Both the position numbers and the translations under genes were made by a program. Below, one piece after another: positions 7,439-13,535 of a DNA stretch of 15,513 nt; position 1 is the first letter of the stretch, and each line of letters opens with the position of its first letter. This DNA is from Syntrophaceae bacterium. GTDB lineage: Bacteria; Desulfobacterota; DTXE01. Under the pieces are notes generated by a model that was given only the letters and a program-made list of their open reading frames with translations, was not told where the DNA came from and searched no databases. The DNA lies in assembly GCA_012962595.1 (NCBI GenBank), contig DTXE01000257.1, forward strand, positions 1 to 15,513, written 5' to 3'.

Positions 7439-8569
7439 TTAAGACCAGATTCCAGGGATGGGGTTTCCACAGAATTTACACTTTCCATCCTTTATGTTAT
7501 TTTCCAATACTCTAAAGTGTTTTCTTTGGATGATGACCTTCGAGCATCGGGGACAAAAGGTAGAATTATACTTATGCCCAGGGACATTTCCGATGGTCAC
7601 AAATTCAAGCCCCTGCTCCTTGGCCACTTTATATGCTGCCTCCAGCGTCTTGATAGGTGTGGGAGGAAGGTTGGTAAGTCTATAGGAAGGGAAAAATCGG
7701 GAGAAATGTAGTGGTACATCCTTTCCCAGATTCTCTTTAATCCAAAAACACATCTTCCTTATATATTCAAGGTTATCATTCAAAGTAGGGATAACTAGAT
7801 TTACCACTTCTAGCCATTTTCCCTCATCCTTAATTATCTTTAAGGTCCTCAATACCGGCTCAAGTTTTGCACTGGATGCATTTCTGTAAAAATCTTGAGT
7901 AAATCCTTTAAGGTCTATGGTTACTGCATCGGTATACTTTAAAAGCCCTCTCAATGGTTCAGGGTTCATGGAGCCATTGGAGTGCCAGAGAATCCTTAAG
8001 TCCTTCTGTTTAGCCAATACAGCAATGTCATATACATATTCATAGAAACTGGCCGGTTCATTGTATGTAAAGGAGAGGGTAGGGATTTTTTTGGCCAAGG
8101 CCAGTTTAATAGCATCTTTGGGAGTTAAATTGTAGAAGTATTCCATTTCCTCAAAGGACCTTTGGGAAAGATGCCAGTTATGACAAAATTTACAGCGGAA
8201 ATTACAGCCAGCCGTGCCAAAACATAGGATATCTGTTCCAGGAAGGTTATGGAGTTGTGGCTCCTTCTCAATGGGATCAATATGTACTGCAGAGGGCTTA
8301 CCATAGACAAGATTGTAAAGTCGGCCACCTCGATTTTCTCTATTCCGGCAAAAGGATCTTGTGCCATGTTTGAGGACACACCCACGAAAGCATATCTTGC
8401 ACTGGACTAAATTATTCTCAAGTTTTTCATAAAACATGGCCTCATGAGGCCCTTCAGAGCCGGCGATAGCATTGGATATCCGGATAAGGTCAGCGATGAG
8501 GCCGGAAAGGCCTAAACTTAGCCCAGACCTATATCCTAATTTTAAGAATTCCCGACGAGAAATAGACAC
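7439..8569 (-). CDS. amrS: AmmeMemoRadiSam-system radical SAM enzyme (AmrS-like) with twin-arginine leader
   Basis: This 376-residue protein belongs to the radical SAM family found with AMMECR1 and MEMO1 homologues; its reaction is not settled. The cluster-binding motif is C122-x3-C126-x2-C129 (GCNFRCKFCHNW). It is preceded by a second cysteine group C57, C60, C64, C74. The C-terminus carries another four-cysteine ribbon (C339, C342, C364, C367). The family's IDPIEKEPQLHNLPG and SFTYNEPASFYEY stretches are present. The N-terminus is unusual: SRREFLK followed by a glycine/leucine-rich stretch to an AIAG site near residue 37, a textbook Tat signal. GTG 8569 has GGAAGG 5-6 bases upstream and is the start that keeps this leader. 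No AMMECR1 or MEMO1 gene lies in the window. Pyruvate formate-lyase activating enzyme, an older name for such proteins, is less likely. Confidence 0.88.
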   Translation of the reverse strand: MSISRREFLKLGYRSGLSLGLSGLIADLIRISNAIAGSEGPHEAMFYEKLENNLVQCKICFRGCVLKHGTRSFCRNRENRGGRLYNLVYGKPSAVHIDPIEKEPQLHNLPGTDILCFGTAGCNFRCKFCHNWHLSQRSFEEMEYFYNLTPKDAIKLALAKKIPTLSFTYNEPASFYEYVYDIAVLAKQKDLRILWHSNGSMNPEPLRGLLKYTDAVTIDLKGFTQDFYRNASSAKLEPVLRTLKIIKDEGKWLEVVNLVIPTLNDNLEYIRKMCFWIKENLGKDVPLHFSRFFPSYRLTNLPPTPIKTLEAAYKVAKEQGLEFVTIGNVPGHKYNSTFCPRCSKVIIQRKHFRVLENNIKDGKCKFCGNPIPGIWS

Positions 8570-8600
8570 AAATCCCTTCCATATGGGCAGTCTAGTTCAT

Positions 8601-8630
8601 ATTATAATCATAATGGGATGCAAAGATCAA
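8601..8630 (-). promoter_or_regulatory. Sigma-70-type promoter for the radical SAM gene
   Basis: On the minus strand a perfect -10 TATAAT (8601-8606) lies 18 bases after TTGATC (8625-8630, four matches to TTGACA). The transcript would begin near 8594, giving a leader of about 25 bases before GTG 8569. A second TTGACA (8662-8667) upstream has no good -10. Confidence 0.5.
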
Positions 8631-8682
8631 GGGCACAAAAAAGTACACTTATTCCCGATAATGTCAATGTTTTTATATCCTG

Positions 8683-8695
8683 AGTCTACTAGACT
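8683..8695. promoter_or_regulatory. Short perfect palindrome between nfeD and amrS
   Basis: AGTCTA-C-TAGACT forms a 13-base palindrome just after the stop of the NfeD-like gene and upstream of both TTGACA/TTGATC boxes of the radical SAM gene. It could be an operator. As a terminator it is weak, since no T run follows on the minus strand. Confidence 0.3.
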
Positions 8696-8706
8696 TCTAC
8701 CTTTGA

Positions 8707-9342
8707 TCACTTCAAACGCTCTACCTTTAGCGTTAGCCCTTCGATATGGATGACACAAACCAACGTGCCTTTCTCAAGGACCTCTGAATGGGAACACTCA
8801 GCATTCCAGATTTCTCCAGAAATCCAGACCTTTCCACATGGATCAAGGGTATCAACTACTTCACCCGTTCGGTAAATCATACCTTCTTTGCCCCCAAGAC
8901 AAGCCGGATTCATTTCACTATAAATAGGGCCATGGATTCCCTCCCAACTTAGTATAAAACCGAGGCGGCATAGACTATAGCCTACGCCGACCCCCGCAAT
9001 TGCATTTAGAATTCTCCAGTCGAGAAAATAGTCAAGGATTATCAGAACCGCTATCACGGGGATAGAATACTTAGGATAGGTAGCGACTATGGCAATGGCG
9101 TCGTCAGATACCGTCATGGAATTGCGGAGGATTATATTTTTACCGGCAAGGTGCTTAATACGAGCTTTGTCCCTCTGCCATCTGAACCTAGCTGCAACTA
9201 TCCCGACCAAAGAGGAAAAACTGACAATCAAAAGGTGGAAATGATTGCTAGAGAGTAGCAAAGATAATCCCACAACGCAAATAACAAGGATGAGAGCGCA
9301 ACTAAAGTCAAGCCTCTTGCGCTTCAGAAGGTTACTACCCAT
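8707..9342 (-). CDS. NfeD-like membrane protein with C-terminal OB-fold domain
   Basis: The 211-residue protein has hydrophobic segments at about 13-31, 35-52, 92-107 and 109-131. These are followed by a soluble domain (about 150-211) of the NfeD C-terminal type: GKEGMIYRTGEV, GKVWISGEIWNAE, LEKGTLVCVIHIEGLTLKVE. NfeD proteins usually pair with SPFH/stomatin-type proteins and are thought to affect membrane microdomains or SPFH quality-control complexes. Here the only SPFH genes nearby are hflK and hflC, on the other strand to the right. It lacks the ClpP-like protease domain of long NfeD forms. ATG 9342 has only a poor ribosome site, so the start is less sure than the rest. It faces away from the HTH regulator gene across a 24-bp palindrome. 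Confidence 0.78.
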   Translation of the reverse strand: MGSNLLKRKRLDFSCALILVICVVGLSLLLSSNHFHLLIVSFSSLVGIVAARFRWQRDKARIKHLAGKNIILRNSMTVSDDAIAIVATYPKYSIPVIAVLIILDYFLDWRILNAIAGVGVGYSLCRLGFILSWEGIHGPIYSEMNPACLGGKEGMIYRTGEVVDTLDPCGKVWISGEIWNAECSHSEVLEKGTLVCVIHIEGLTLKVERLK

Positions 9343-9384
9343 GATATGACCATCTTGCTAAAGGACCATCTAGACCCAAATGAT

Positions 9385-9408
9385 AATATCTAGAAATTTT
9401 TAGATATT
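9385..9408. promoter_or_regulatory. 24-bp near-perfect palindrome, candidate operator
   Basis: The arms starting AATATCTA (9385-9392) and ending TAGATATT (9401-9408) form a 12+12 palindrome with a single mismatch (G93 versus A at the mirrored base). It lies between the divergent NfeD-like and HTH genes, 24 bases upstream of the HTH -35 box, and is well placed to bind a dimeric regulator, perhaps the HTH product itself. Confidence 0.5.
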
Positions 9409-9432
9409 TGTTCCCTATTTATCATATTTTTC

Positions 9433-9461
9433 TTGACAGAGGTATTATTTAGGAATATTTT
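9433..9461 (+). promoter_or_regulatory. Sigma-70-type promoter for the HTH regulator
   Basis: A perfect TTGACA (9433-9438) is followed after 17 bases by TATTTT (9456-9461, 4/6). The start point would fall near 9468, about 20 bases before ATG 9490. Its position overlaps a TTG that would otherwise serve as an upstream start codon, which argues against that longer reading. Confidence 0.6.
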
Positions 9462-9477
9462 TCAGGATACGCTTTCT

Positions 9478-9482
9478 GGAGG
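9478..9482 (+). promoter_or_regulatory. Ribosome binding site that fixes the HTH gene start
   Basis: GGAGG lies 7 bases before ATG 9490, at normal distance, and selects the 69-residue product over an 88-residue product from TTG 9433. Confidence 0.65.
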
Positions 9483-9489
9483 CCCGGAT

Positions 9490-9699
9490 ATGGAGCGTGA
9501 GATCTGGACGGTTAAGCAGGTGGCCTTCTATCTCCGCATTAATCCAAAAACTGTCTATGAGCTGGCTAACTCTGGAGAGCTGCCTGGCTTCAAGGTGGGA
9601 GGATCATGGCGATTCAAAAGGACAGATATTTGGCAATGGGTTGAGGAAAGAAAAAGGGTTAGGGCCGAGGACATGAGAAAGCGTGAAAGGCATATTTAG
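9490..9699 (+). CDS. Excisionase/MerR-type helix-turn-helix DNA-binding protein
   Basis: This 69-residue single-domain protein is of the HTH_17 (excisionase-like) type. WTVKQVAFYLRINPKTVYEL (residues 6-25) forms the helix-turn-helix. The wing has the characteristic GELPGFKVGGSWRFKRTDI (29-47), and a WQWVEERKR helix and a basic tail follow. Such proteins bind DNA as small regulators or as recombination directionality factors. No integrase, attachment site or phage gene is visible, which favours a regulator. It has its own promoter and a palindrome upstream that may be its operator, and it is followed by a strong terminator. Its neighbours are the divergent NfeD-like gene and the downstream hflKC genes, possible targets by position only. 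Confidence 0.85.
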   Translation: MEREIWTVKQVAFYLRINPKTVYELANSGELPGFKVGGSWRFKRTDIWQWVEERKRVRAEDMRKRERHI

Positions 9700-9726
9700 C
9701 AAGGTGGTCTCACTGCCTTTTCAGTA

Positions 9727-9783
9727 CCCACCCTCCTATTAAGGAACGAGTGGGCCGGTTCTCTCCAAATAGGGAGAGAACGG
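9727..9783 (+). ncRNA. Two consecutive RNA hairpins upstream of the terminator
   Basis: Hairpin 1 pairs CCCAC (9727-9731) with GTGGG (9750-9754), with an inner TCCT/AGGA stem around an ATTA loop. Hairpin 2 pairs GTTCTCTCC (9758-9766) with GGAGAGAAC (9773-9781) around AAATAG; CC (9755-9756) and GG (9782-9783) extend it past a bulged G. Together with the terminator hairpin they make a compact, highly structured transcript of about 120 bases. I do not recognise a known riboswitch. It may be a 3' UTR of the HTH gene, a leader, or a small RNA. Confidence 0.4.
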
Positions 9784-9968
9784 TAAGAAAAGCTCCGGTT
9801 TTTCAAAACCTTTGTCTGGGACGGGACCAGCAAAGGTTTTTTTTAGAAATTCTCTCCATAAAATACCCGGAGATAGCTGAAAGCTTTGAAGAATTTAGGG
9901 AAAAGACGAGGCAAGGCCTTGAGGAGAGATCTAAGGAATTGAAGAAGACAGGACTATCATGCAAATGA
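9750..9968 (+). CDS. Doubtful small ORF (72 aa) crossing the terminator
   Basis: A GTG start at 9750 has AAGGA (9741-9745) at short distance. The later half is a charged helical sequence (IAESFEEFREKTRQGLEE) that looks protein-like, and its TGA overlaps an ATG at 9965 (ATGA). Against it, the frame runs straight through two hairpins and an intrinsic terminator with eight T, and the first half is not protein-like. Possibly only the region after about 9845 was once coding. No family recognised. Confidence 0.22.
   Translation: MGRFSPNRERTVRKAPVFQNLCLGRDQQRFFLEILSIKYPEIAESFEEFREKTRQGLEERSKELKKTGLSCK
9805..9844 (+). terminator. Strong rho-independent terminator after the HTH gene
   Basis: AAAACCTTTG-T-CTGG (9805-9819) pairs with CCAG-CAAAGGTTTT (9827-9840) around the loop GACGGGA, with one bulged T, and eight T (9837-9844) overlap and follow the stem. 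A short competing hairpin, GGTTT (9797-9801) with AAACC (9806-9810), would block the lower stem, so an attenuator is possible. Confidence 0.8.
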
Positions 9969-10095
9969 ATCCATCACCGTTGCCAGAATGCATAAGCTAT
10001 CAAAAAGAAAATATACATCGGCATTTTGGATGCCTTTACTACGAGAATTGCCTTGGTATTCCTGCAAAAAATGTCCGATATTTACCAAAGGTTAA
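9959..10095 (+). pseudogene. Possible frameshifted small cysteine-rich protein
   Basis: The frame from ATG 9959 (or ATG 9965) reaches FGCLYYENCL (cysteines encoded at 10031 and 10049) and then loses protein character, running on into hflK until 10213. In the +1-offset frame, the bases from 10054 read WYSCKKCPIFTKG and stop at TAA 10093-10095, supplying a CxxC just where a four-cysteine mini-protein would need it. A lost base or small deletion near 10052 would explain both. AGGA lies 5 bases before ATG 9959. The proposed frameshift is an inference from motif pattern alone; the uninterrupted reading could also be chance. Confidence 0.3.
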
Positions 10096-10161
10096 AGATG
10101 ATAGGGACAAAAGAGCAGAAAGGCTTTATCAACATAATAAAATCCGAAAGGAGGCACGGTT

Positions 10162-11190
10162 ATGTATTGGGATGAGAGGAGAAGTCCATGGGAAGGAAAA
10201 CCTCCATCCATAGATGAGATCATTAATCGCATTACAAACGCTTTAAAGGGAAAGCCTTTTGGATTCCCTATCATTTTTGCCATTTTGGTGTTGGTATGGT
10301 TGGCTTCGGGGATTTACATAGTATCCCCTGATCAACAGGGTGTGGTAAGACGATTTGGCAAAAAGGTCAGAATAACATCCCCTGGACTGCGTTATCATTT
10401 ACCCTGGCCTATAGAGAAGGTGGATAAACCTAAGGTAACCCAGATAAGAAGATTGGAGATAGGTTTTAGGACCATTGACCCTGGGCCCCCAGCCCGATAC
10501 AAACCCATACCGCAAGAATCATTGATGCTTACTGGTGATGAAAACATAGTGGATGCCCAGATTATCGTTCAGTACATAATAAAAGATGCCTCAGATTTCC
10601 TGTTTAATGTTAGAAATATTGAAGAGACACTTCGAGATGCCAGTGAAGCAGCTTTGAGACAGATTATTGGGGCAAATGATATTGATTTTGTCTTGACTGT
10701 GGGGAGGTTACAGATTCAGGAGGCCGTCAGAGAGCTCTTACAGGAGACAATGGATGGCTATAAATCCGGGCTATTGATCCAGGAGGTGAAATTGGCCACT
10801 GTGCGTCCACCTGCAGAGGTAGAAGGTGCATTTAAGGATGTGGTTAGTGCCAAAGAGGATAAGGAGAAGGTTATCTATGAAGCCAGAGGATATGAAGAGG
10901 ATATTATCCCCAAGGCCAAAGGAAAGGCCGCTGAAATAATAAAAGGGGCCGAGGCATACCGGGCGGAGAGGATAGAACGGGCCAAGGGTGATGCCACTAG
11001 GTTTTTAGAGGTCTTAAAGGAGTATAAAAAGGCAAAGGATGTGACCGAAAAGAGATTATATCTAGAAACTATGGAAGAGATCCTACCGGGCATCACAAAG
11101 TTTGTGGTAGATTCTAAGGTAGGGGGCGGTCTGCTTCAGATTTTACCCTTGGGAGAGATAATAAGGCCCGCTTCACCAGAGAAAAGGTAG
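10162..11190 (+). CDS. hflK: FtsH protease modulator HflK (SPFH/band-7 protein)
   Basis: This 342-residue inner-membrane protein forms the HflKC cage around the FtsH AAA protease and moderates membrane-protein degradation. A short polar N-terminus (YWDERRSPWEGKPP) precedes one transmembrane segment (about 33-54). The SPFH domain (about 55-230) begins with IVSPDQQGVVRRFGK and contains the HflK-type GLRYHLPWPIEKV, TGDENIVDAQIIVQY and ALRQIIGANDIDFVLT. A charged coiled coil follows (about 235-310), then a hydrophobic C-terminal stretch. It is shorter than E. coli HflK (419) mainly in its tails. GGAGG precedes ATG 10162 at normal distance. hflC follows after 16 bases, so they form one operon. The nearest upstream signal is the terminator at 9844; no clear promoter was found in 9845-10160. 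Confidence 0.95.
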   Translation: MYWDERRSPWEGKPPSIDEIINRITNALKGKPFGFPIIFAILVLVWLASGIYIVSPDQQGVVRRFGKKVRITSPGLRYHLPWPIEKVDKPKVTQIRRLEIGFRTIDPGPPARYKPIPQESLMLTGDENIVDAQIIVQYIIKDASDFLFNVRNIEETLRDASEAALRQIIGANDIDFVLTVGRLQIQEAVRELLQETMDGYKSGLLIQEVKLATVRPPAEVEGAFKDVVSAKEDKEKVIYEARGYEEDIIPKAKGKAAEIIKGAEAYRAERIERAKGDATRFLEVLKEYKKAKDVTEKRLYLETMEEILPGITKFVVDSKVGGGLLQILPLGEIIRPASPEKR

Positions 11191-11206
11191 TAGAAGGAGG
11201 TAAGGT

Positions 11207-12061
11207 ATGAAGCCTAAGATAATTTTAGCAATAATAATAGTAATAATAATTGGGATTAAGATGGCCATTTTTCCTGTAGATGAAACGGAGCAGGTTATTA
11301 TTACCCAGATGGGTAAATATATCCGAACCATCAATGAGCCAGGGTTAGCCTTTAAGATCCCATTAATTCAAACAGCCCACTTCTTTGAAAAAAGGGTATT
11401 GGAATATGATGCCTCCCCTGCAGAGATTCTTACGGTAGATAAAAAGAACCTGGTGGTAGATAATTATGCACGTTGGAAGATCATAGACCCTTTAAAATTT
11501 TATAAAACAGTAAGAACCGAGGCAGGGGCTATAGCAAGATTGGATGATATTGTGTTCTCTGAAGTAAGGGAGGAACTGGCACGACATGAGCTAGTAAAGA
11601 TAGTGGATATCCACCGAAAGGAGATAATGAAAAAGATAACTGAAAAATGCCGTGTAAAAGCCAAAGAATATGGAATCGATATCCTGGATGTAAGGATCAA
11701 AAGGGCAGATCTACCAAAGGAGGTGGAGGAGAGCGTCTATGCCAGGATGAGGGCAGAAAGATACAGGATAGCCCAGAAGTATCGCTCCGAGGGAGAGGAA
11801 GAGGCGGCTAAGATCAGAGCGGAGACTGACAAAAAAAGGACCATCATCCTTGCCGATGCCTATAAACAGGCCCAGAAGATTAAAGGAGAAGGGGATGCTG
11901 AAGCTATCAAGATTTATGCCAAGGCCTTTGAAAAAGACCCTGAATTTTATGATTTTCTCAGGACTCTGGAAGCTTATAAAAAGACTATAGACAAAGAAAC
12001 CACTTTTGTTTTAGGGTCTGATTCAGAATTATTTAAATATCTAAATACCTTAAAGAGATAA
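11207..12061 (+). CDS. hflC: FtsH protease modulator HflC (SPFH/band-7 protein)
   Basis: This 284-residue partner of HflK has an N-terminal membrane anchor (about 4-23, IILAIIIVIIIGIKMAIF). The SPFH domain starts FPVDETEQVIITQMGKYIR and continues with GLAFKIPLIQTAHFFEKRVLEYDA and the HflC-typical TVDKKNLVVDNYARWKI. The coiled-coil part carries the EGEEEAAKIRAETDKKRTIIL and GEGDAEAIKIYA repeats shared by this family, and the C-terminus has DPEFYDFLRTLEAYKK and FVLGSDSELFKYL. AAGGAGGT lies just upstream of ATG 11207. The next gene, a biotin carboxylase, begins 17 bases after the stop, which suggests readthrough transcription even though its product works in carbon metabolism. Confidence 0.96.
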   Translation: MKPKIILAIIIVIIIGIKMAIFPVDETEQVIITQMGKYIRTINEPGLAFKIPLIQTAHFFEKRVLEYDASPAEILTVDKKNLVVDNYARWKIIDPLKFYKTVRTEAGAIARLDDIVFSEVREELARHELVKIVDIHRKEIMKKITEKCRVKAKEYGIDILDVRIKRADLPKEVEESVYARMRAERYRIAQKYRSEGEEEAAKIRAETDKKRTIILADAYKQAQKIKGEGDAEAIKIYAKAFEKDPEFYDFLRTLEAYKKTIDKETTFVLGSDSELFKYLNTLKR

Positions 12062-12078
12062 AGGCCTTACATTATTCT

Positions 12079-13521
12079 ATGTTTAAAAAGATTTTAATTG
12101 CTAACCGCGGCGAAATTGCCTTAAGGATTATACGCGCTGCTCAAGAGATTGGCATTACAACGGTAGCCATTTATGAAACCCCGGATCGGGAAGCCCGCTA
12201 TATTCGGACCGCGGATGAAGCTATTTGGATTGGAGATGGTCCTAGAGTAGATTATCTAAATATAGATAAGATCATCTGGGCAGCCAAGAAAGCGGGTGCG
12301 GAGGCCATACATCCTGGCTATGGGTTTCTGGCAGAAAATTCTCAGTTTCCCAGGGCCTGTCGGGAAGCAGGTTTGGTGTTTATCGGCCCTCCTTATGAGG
12401 TGACACAGGTTTTAGGTAACAAGGTCATGGCCCGTCAAATACTGAAAGAGGCTAGAATACCGGTTATTCCTGGAACAGAAGACTTACCTTATGGAGAGGC
12501 AGGTCACAAAAAGGCTTTAGCCTTTGCTAAAAAATATGGATTTCCCCTTATGCTTAAGGCCACCATGGGTGGTGGCGGTCGAGGCATCCGCCGGGTGGAT
12601 AATGAAAATGAGCTTTTAAGACAGATACCTATTGCTCGATCCGAAGCCTTAGAGGCCTTTGAAGATGACCGTATTTATGTTGAGAAATGTCTTACTTTCC
12701 CTAAGCATGTGGAAGTACAAATATTAGCAGATCAATATGAGAATATCATCCATCTAGGGACACGTGATTGCTCTATTCAACGTCGGAATCAAAAGCTAGT
12801 GGAGGTAGCTCCTGATATGCTCCACAACCCAAAACTTACCAAATCCATCTGCCAGGCAGCCTTGAAAGCAGCCCGCAAAGCCCATTATGTTAATGCAGGA
12901 ACCGTGGAATTTTTGGTAGATAAACAAGGTCATTTCTATTTTTTAGAATTCAATACCAGGCTTCAAGTAGAACATACAGTTACAGAGATGGTTACAGGCC
13001 TAGACATCGTTCGAGCCCAAATAAAGATTGCAGCTGGGCTTCCACTTCCTGTGGTCCAAGATGAGGTTTTCTTAAGGGGGTATGCCGTTGAAATGAGAAT
13101 CAATGCCGAGGATCCTCAAAATGATTTTTTCCCTGAGGCTGGGAAAAAGGTTACCGTGTATAACTCACCCGGAGGAGCAGGTATTAGACTAGATGGCCAT
13201 GTTTATCAGGGCTATGTAATACCAGAGGCCTATGATTCATTGTTGGTTAAGCTAACTGCGTATGGATTTACCTGGGAAGAGGCAGTAGATCGATTACGTC
13301 GGGCCTTAAAGGACTTTATCATCATGGGCCCTAAGACTACCATCCCCTTTTATCTAAAGTTGGTAGAGGATCCCGATTTCCAAGCTGGAAGATTTGATAC
13401 CGGTTATTTGGAGAGCCATTCACATCTATTCAACTATAAGTCCTCAGAGCGTGAGGTTGCCAAAATAGCTAGGCTTATTGCAGAGATACATCATAAAGGT
13501 TTCAATCCCTATGCCGTATAG
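12079..13521 (+). CDS. pycA: Biotin carboxylase subunit (pyruvate carboxylase subunit A type)
   Basis: This 480-residue ATP-grasp enzyme carboxylates biotin on a carrier domain with bicarbonate and ATP. Order of motifs: N-terminal KILIANRGEIALRI; AIHPGYGFLAEN (76-87); the ATP glycine loop GGGGRGIRR (164-172); CSIQRRNQK (231-239); catalytic and biotin-site E290, N292, R294 and QVEH (296-299) in FLEFNTRLQVEH. RRNQK has Asn where acetyl-CoA carboxylase AccC has His, and EFN replaces the usual EMN. Both fit a subunit of a 2-oxo-acid carboxylase better than AccC, a view based on recalled family patterns. It lacks its own biotin domain, which sits in the next gene. The ribosome site is weak (AAAGG about 14 bases up), and its TAG overlaps the GGAGG of the next gene, so the two are translationally linked. 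AccC of acetyl-CoA carboxylase remains possible but less likely without accB. Confidence 0.88.
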   Translation: MFKKILIANRGEIALRIIRAAQEIGITTVAIYETPDREARYIRTADEAIWIGDGPRVDYLNIDKIIWAAKKAGAEAIHPGYGFLAENSQFPRACREAGLVFIGPPYEVTQVLGNKVMARQILKEARIPVIPGTEDLPYGEAGHKKALAFAKKYGFPLMLKATMGGGGRGIRRVDNENELLRQIPIARSEALEAFEDDRIYVEKCLTFPKHVEVQILADQYENIIHLGTRDCSIQRRNQKLVEVAPDMLHNPKLTKSICQAALKAARKAHYVNAGTVEFLVDKQGHFYFLEFNTRLQVEHTVTEMVTGLDIVRAQIKIAAGLPLPVVQDEVFLRGYAVEMRINAEDPQNDFFPEAGKKVTVYNSPGGAGIRLDGHVYQGYVIPEAYDSLLVKLTAYGFTWEEAVDRLRRALKDFIIMGPKTTIPFYLKLVEDPDFQAGRFDTGYLESHSHLFNYKSSEREVAKIARLIAEIHHKGFNPYAV

Positions 13522-13535
13522 GAGGAAATGGAACC

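Noticed and set aside
4301..7490. Shared bases CCACAGAATTTACA in the zinc-ribbon and radical SAM genes (4311-4324 and 7466-7479)
   Set aside because: Both encode a CKFCG zinc knuckle with the same codons; similarity does not extend, so it is motif convergence and not a repeat.
9433..9699. 88-residue version of the HTH protein from TTG 9433
   Set aside because: That TTG is part of a TTGACA promoter box, has no ribosome site and adds non-conserved residues; ATG 9490 follows GGAGG.
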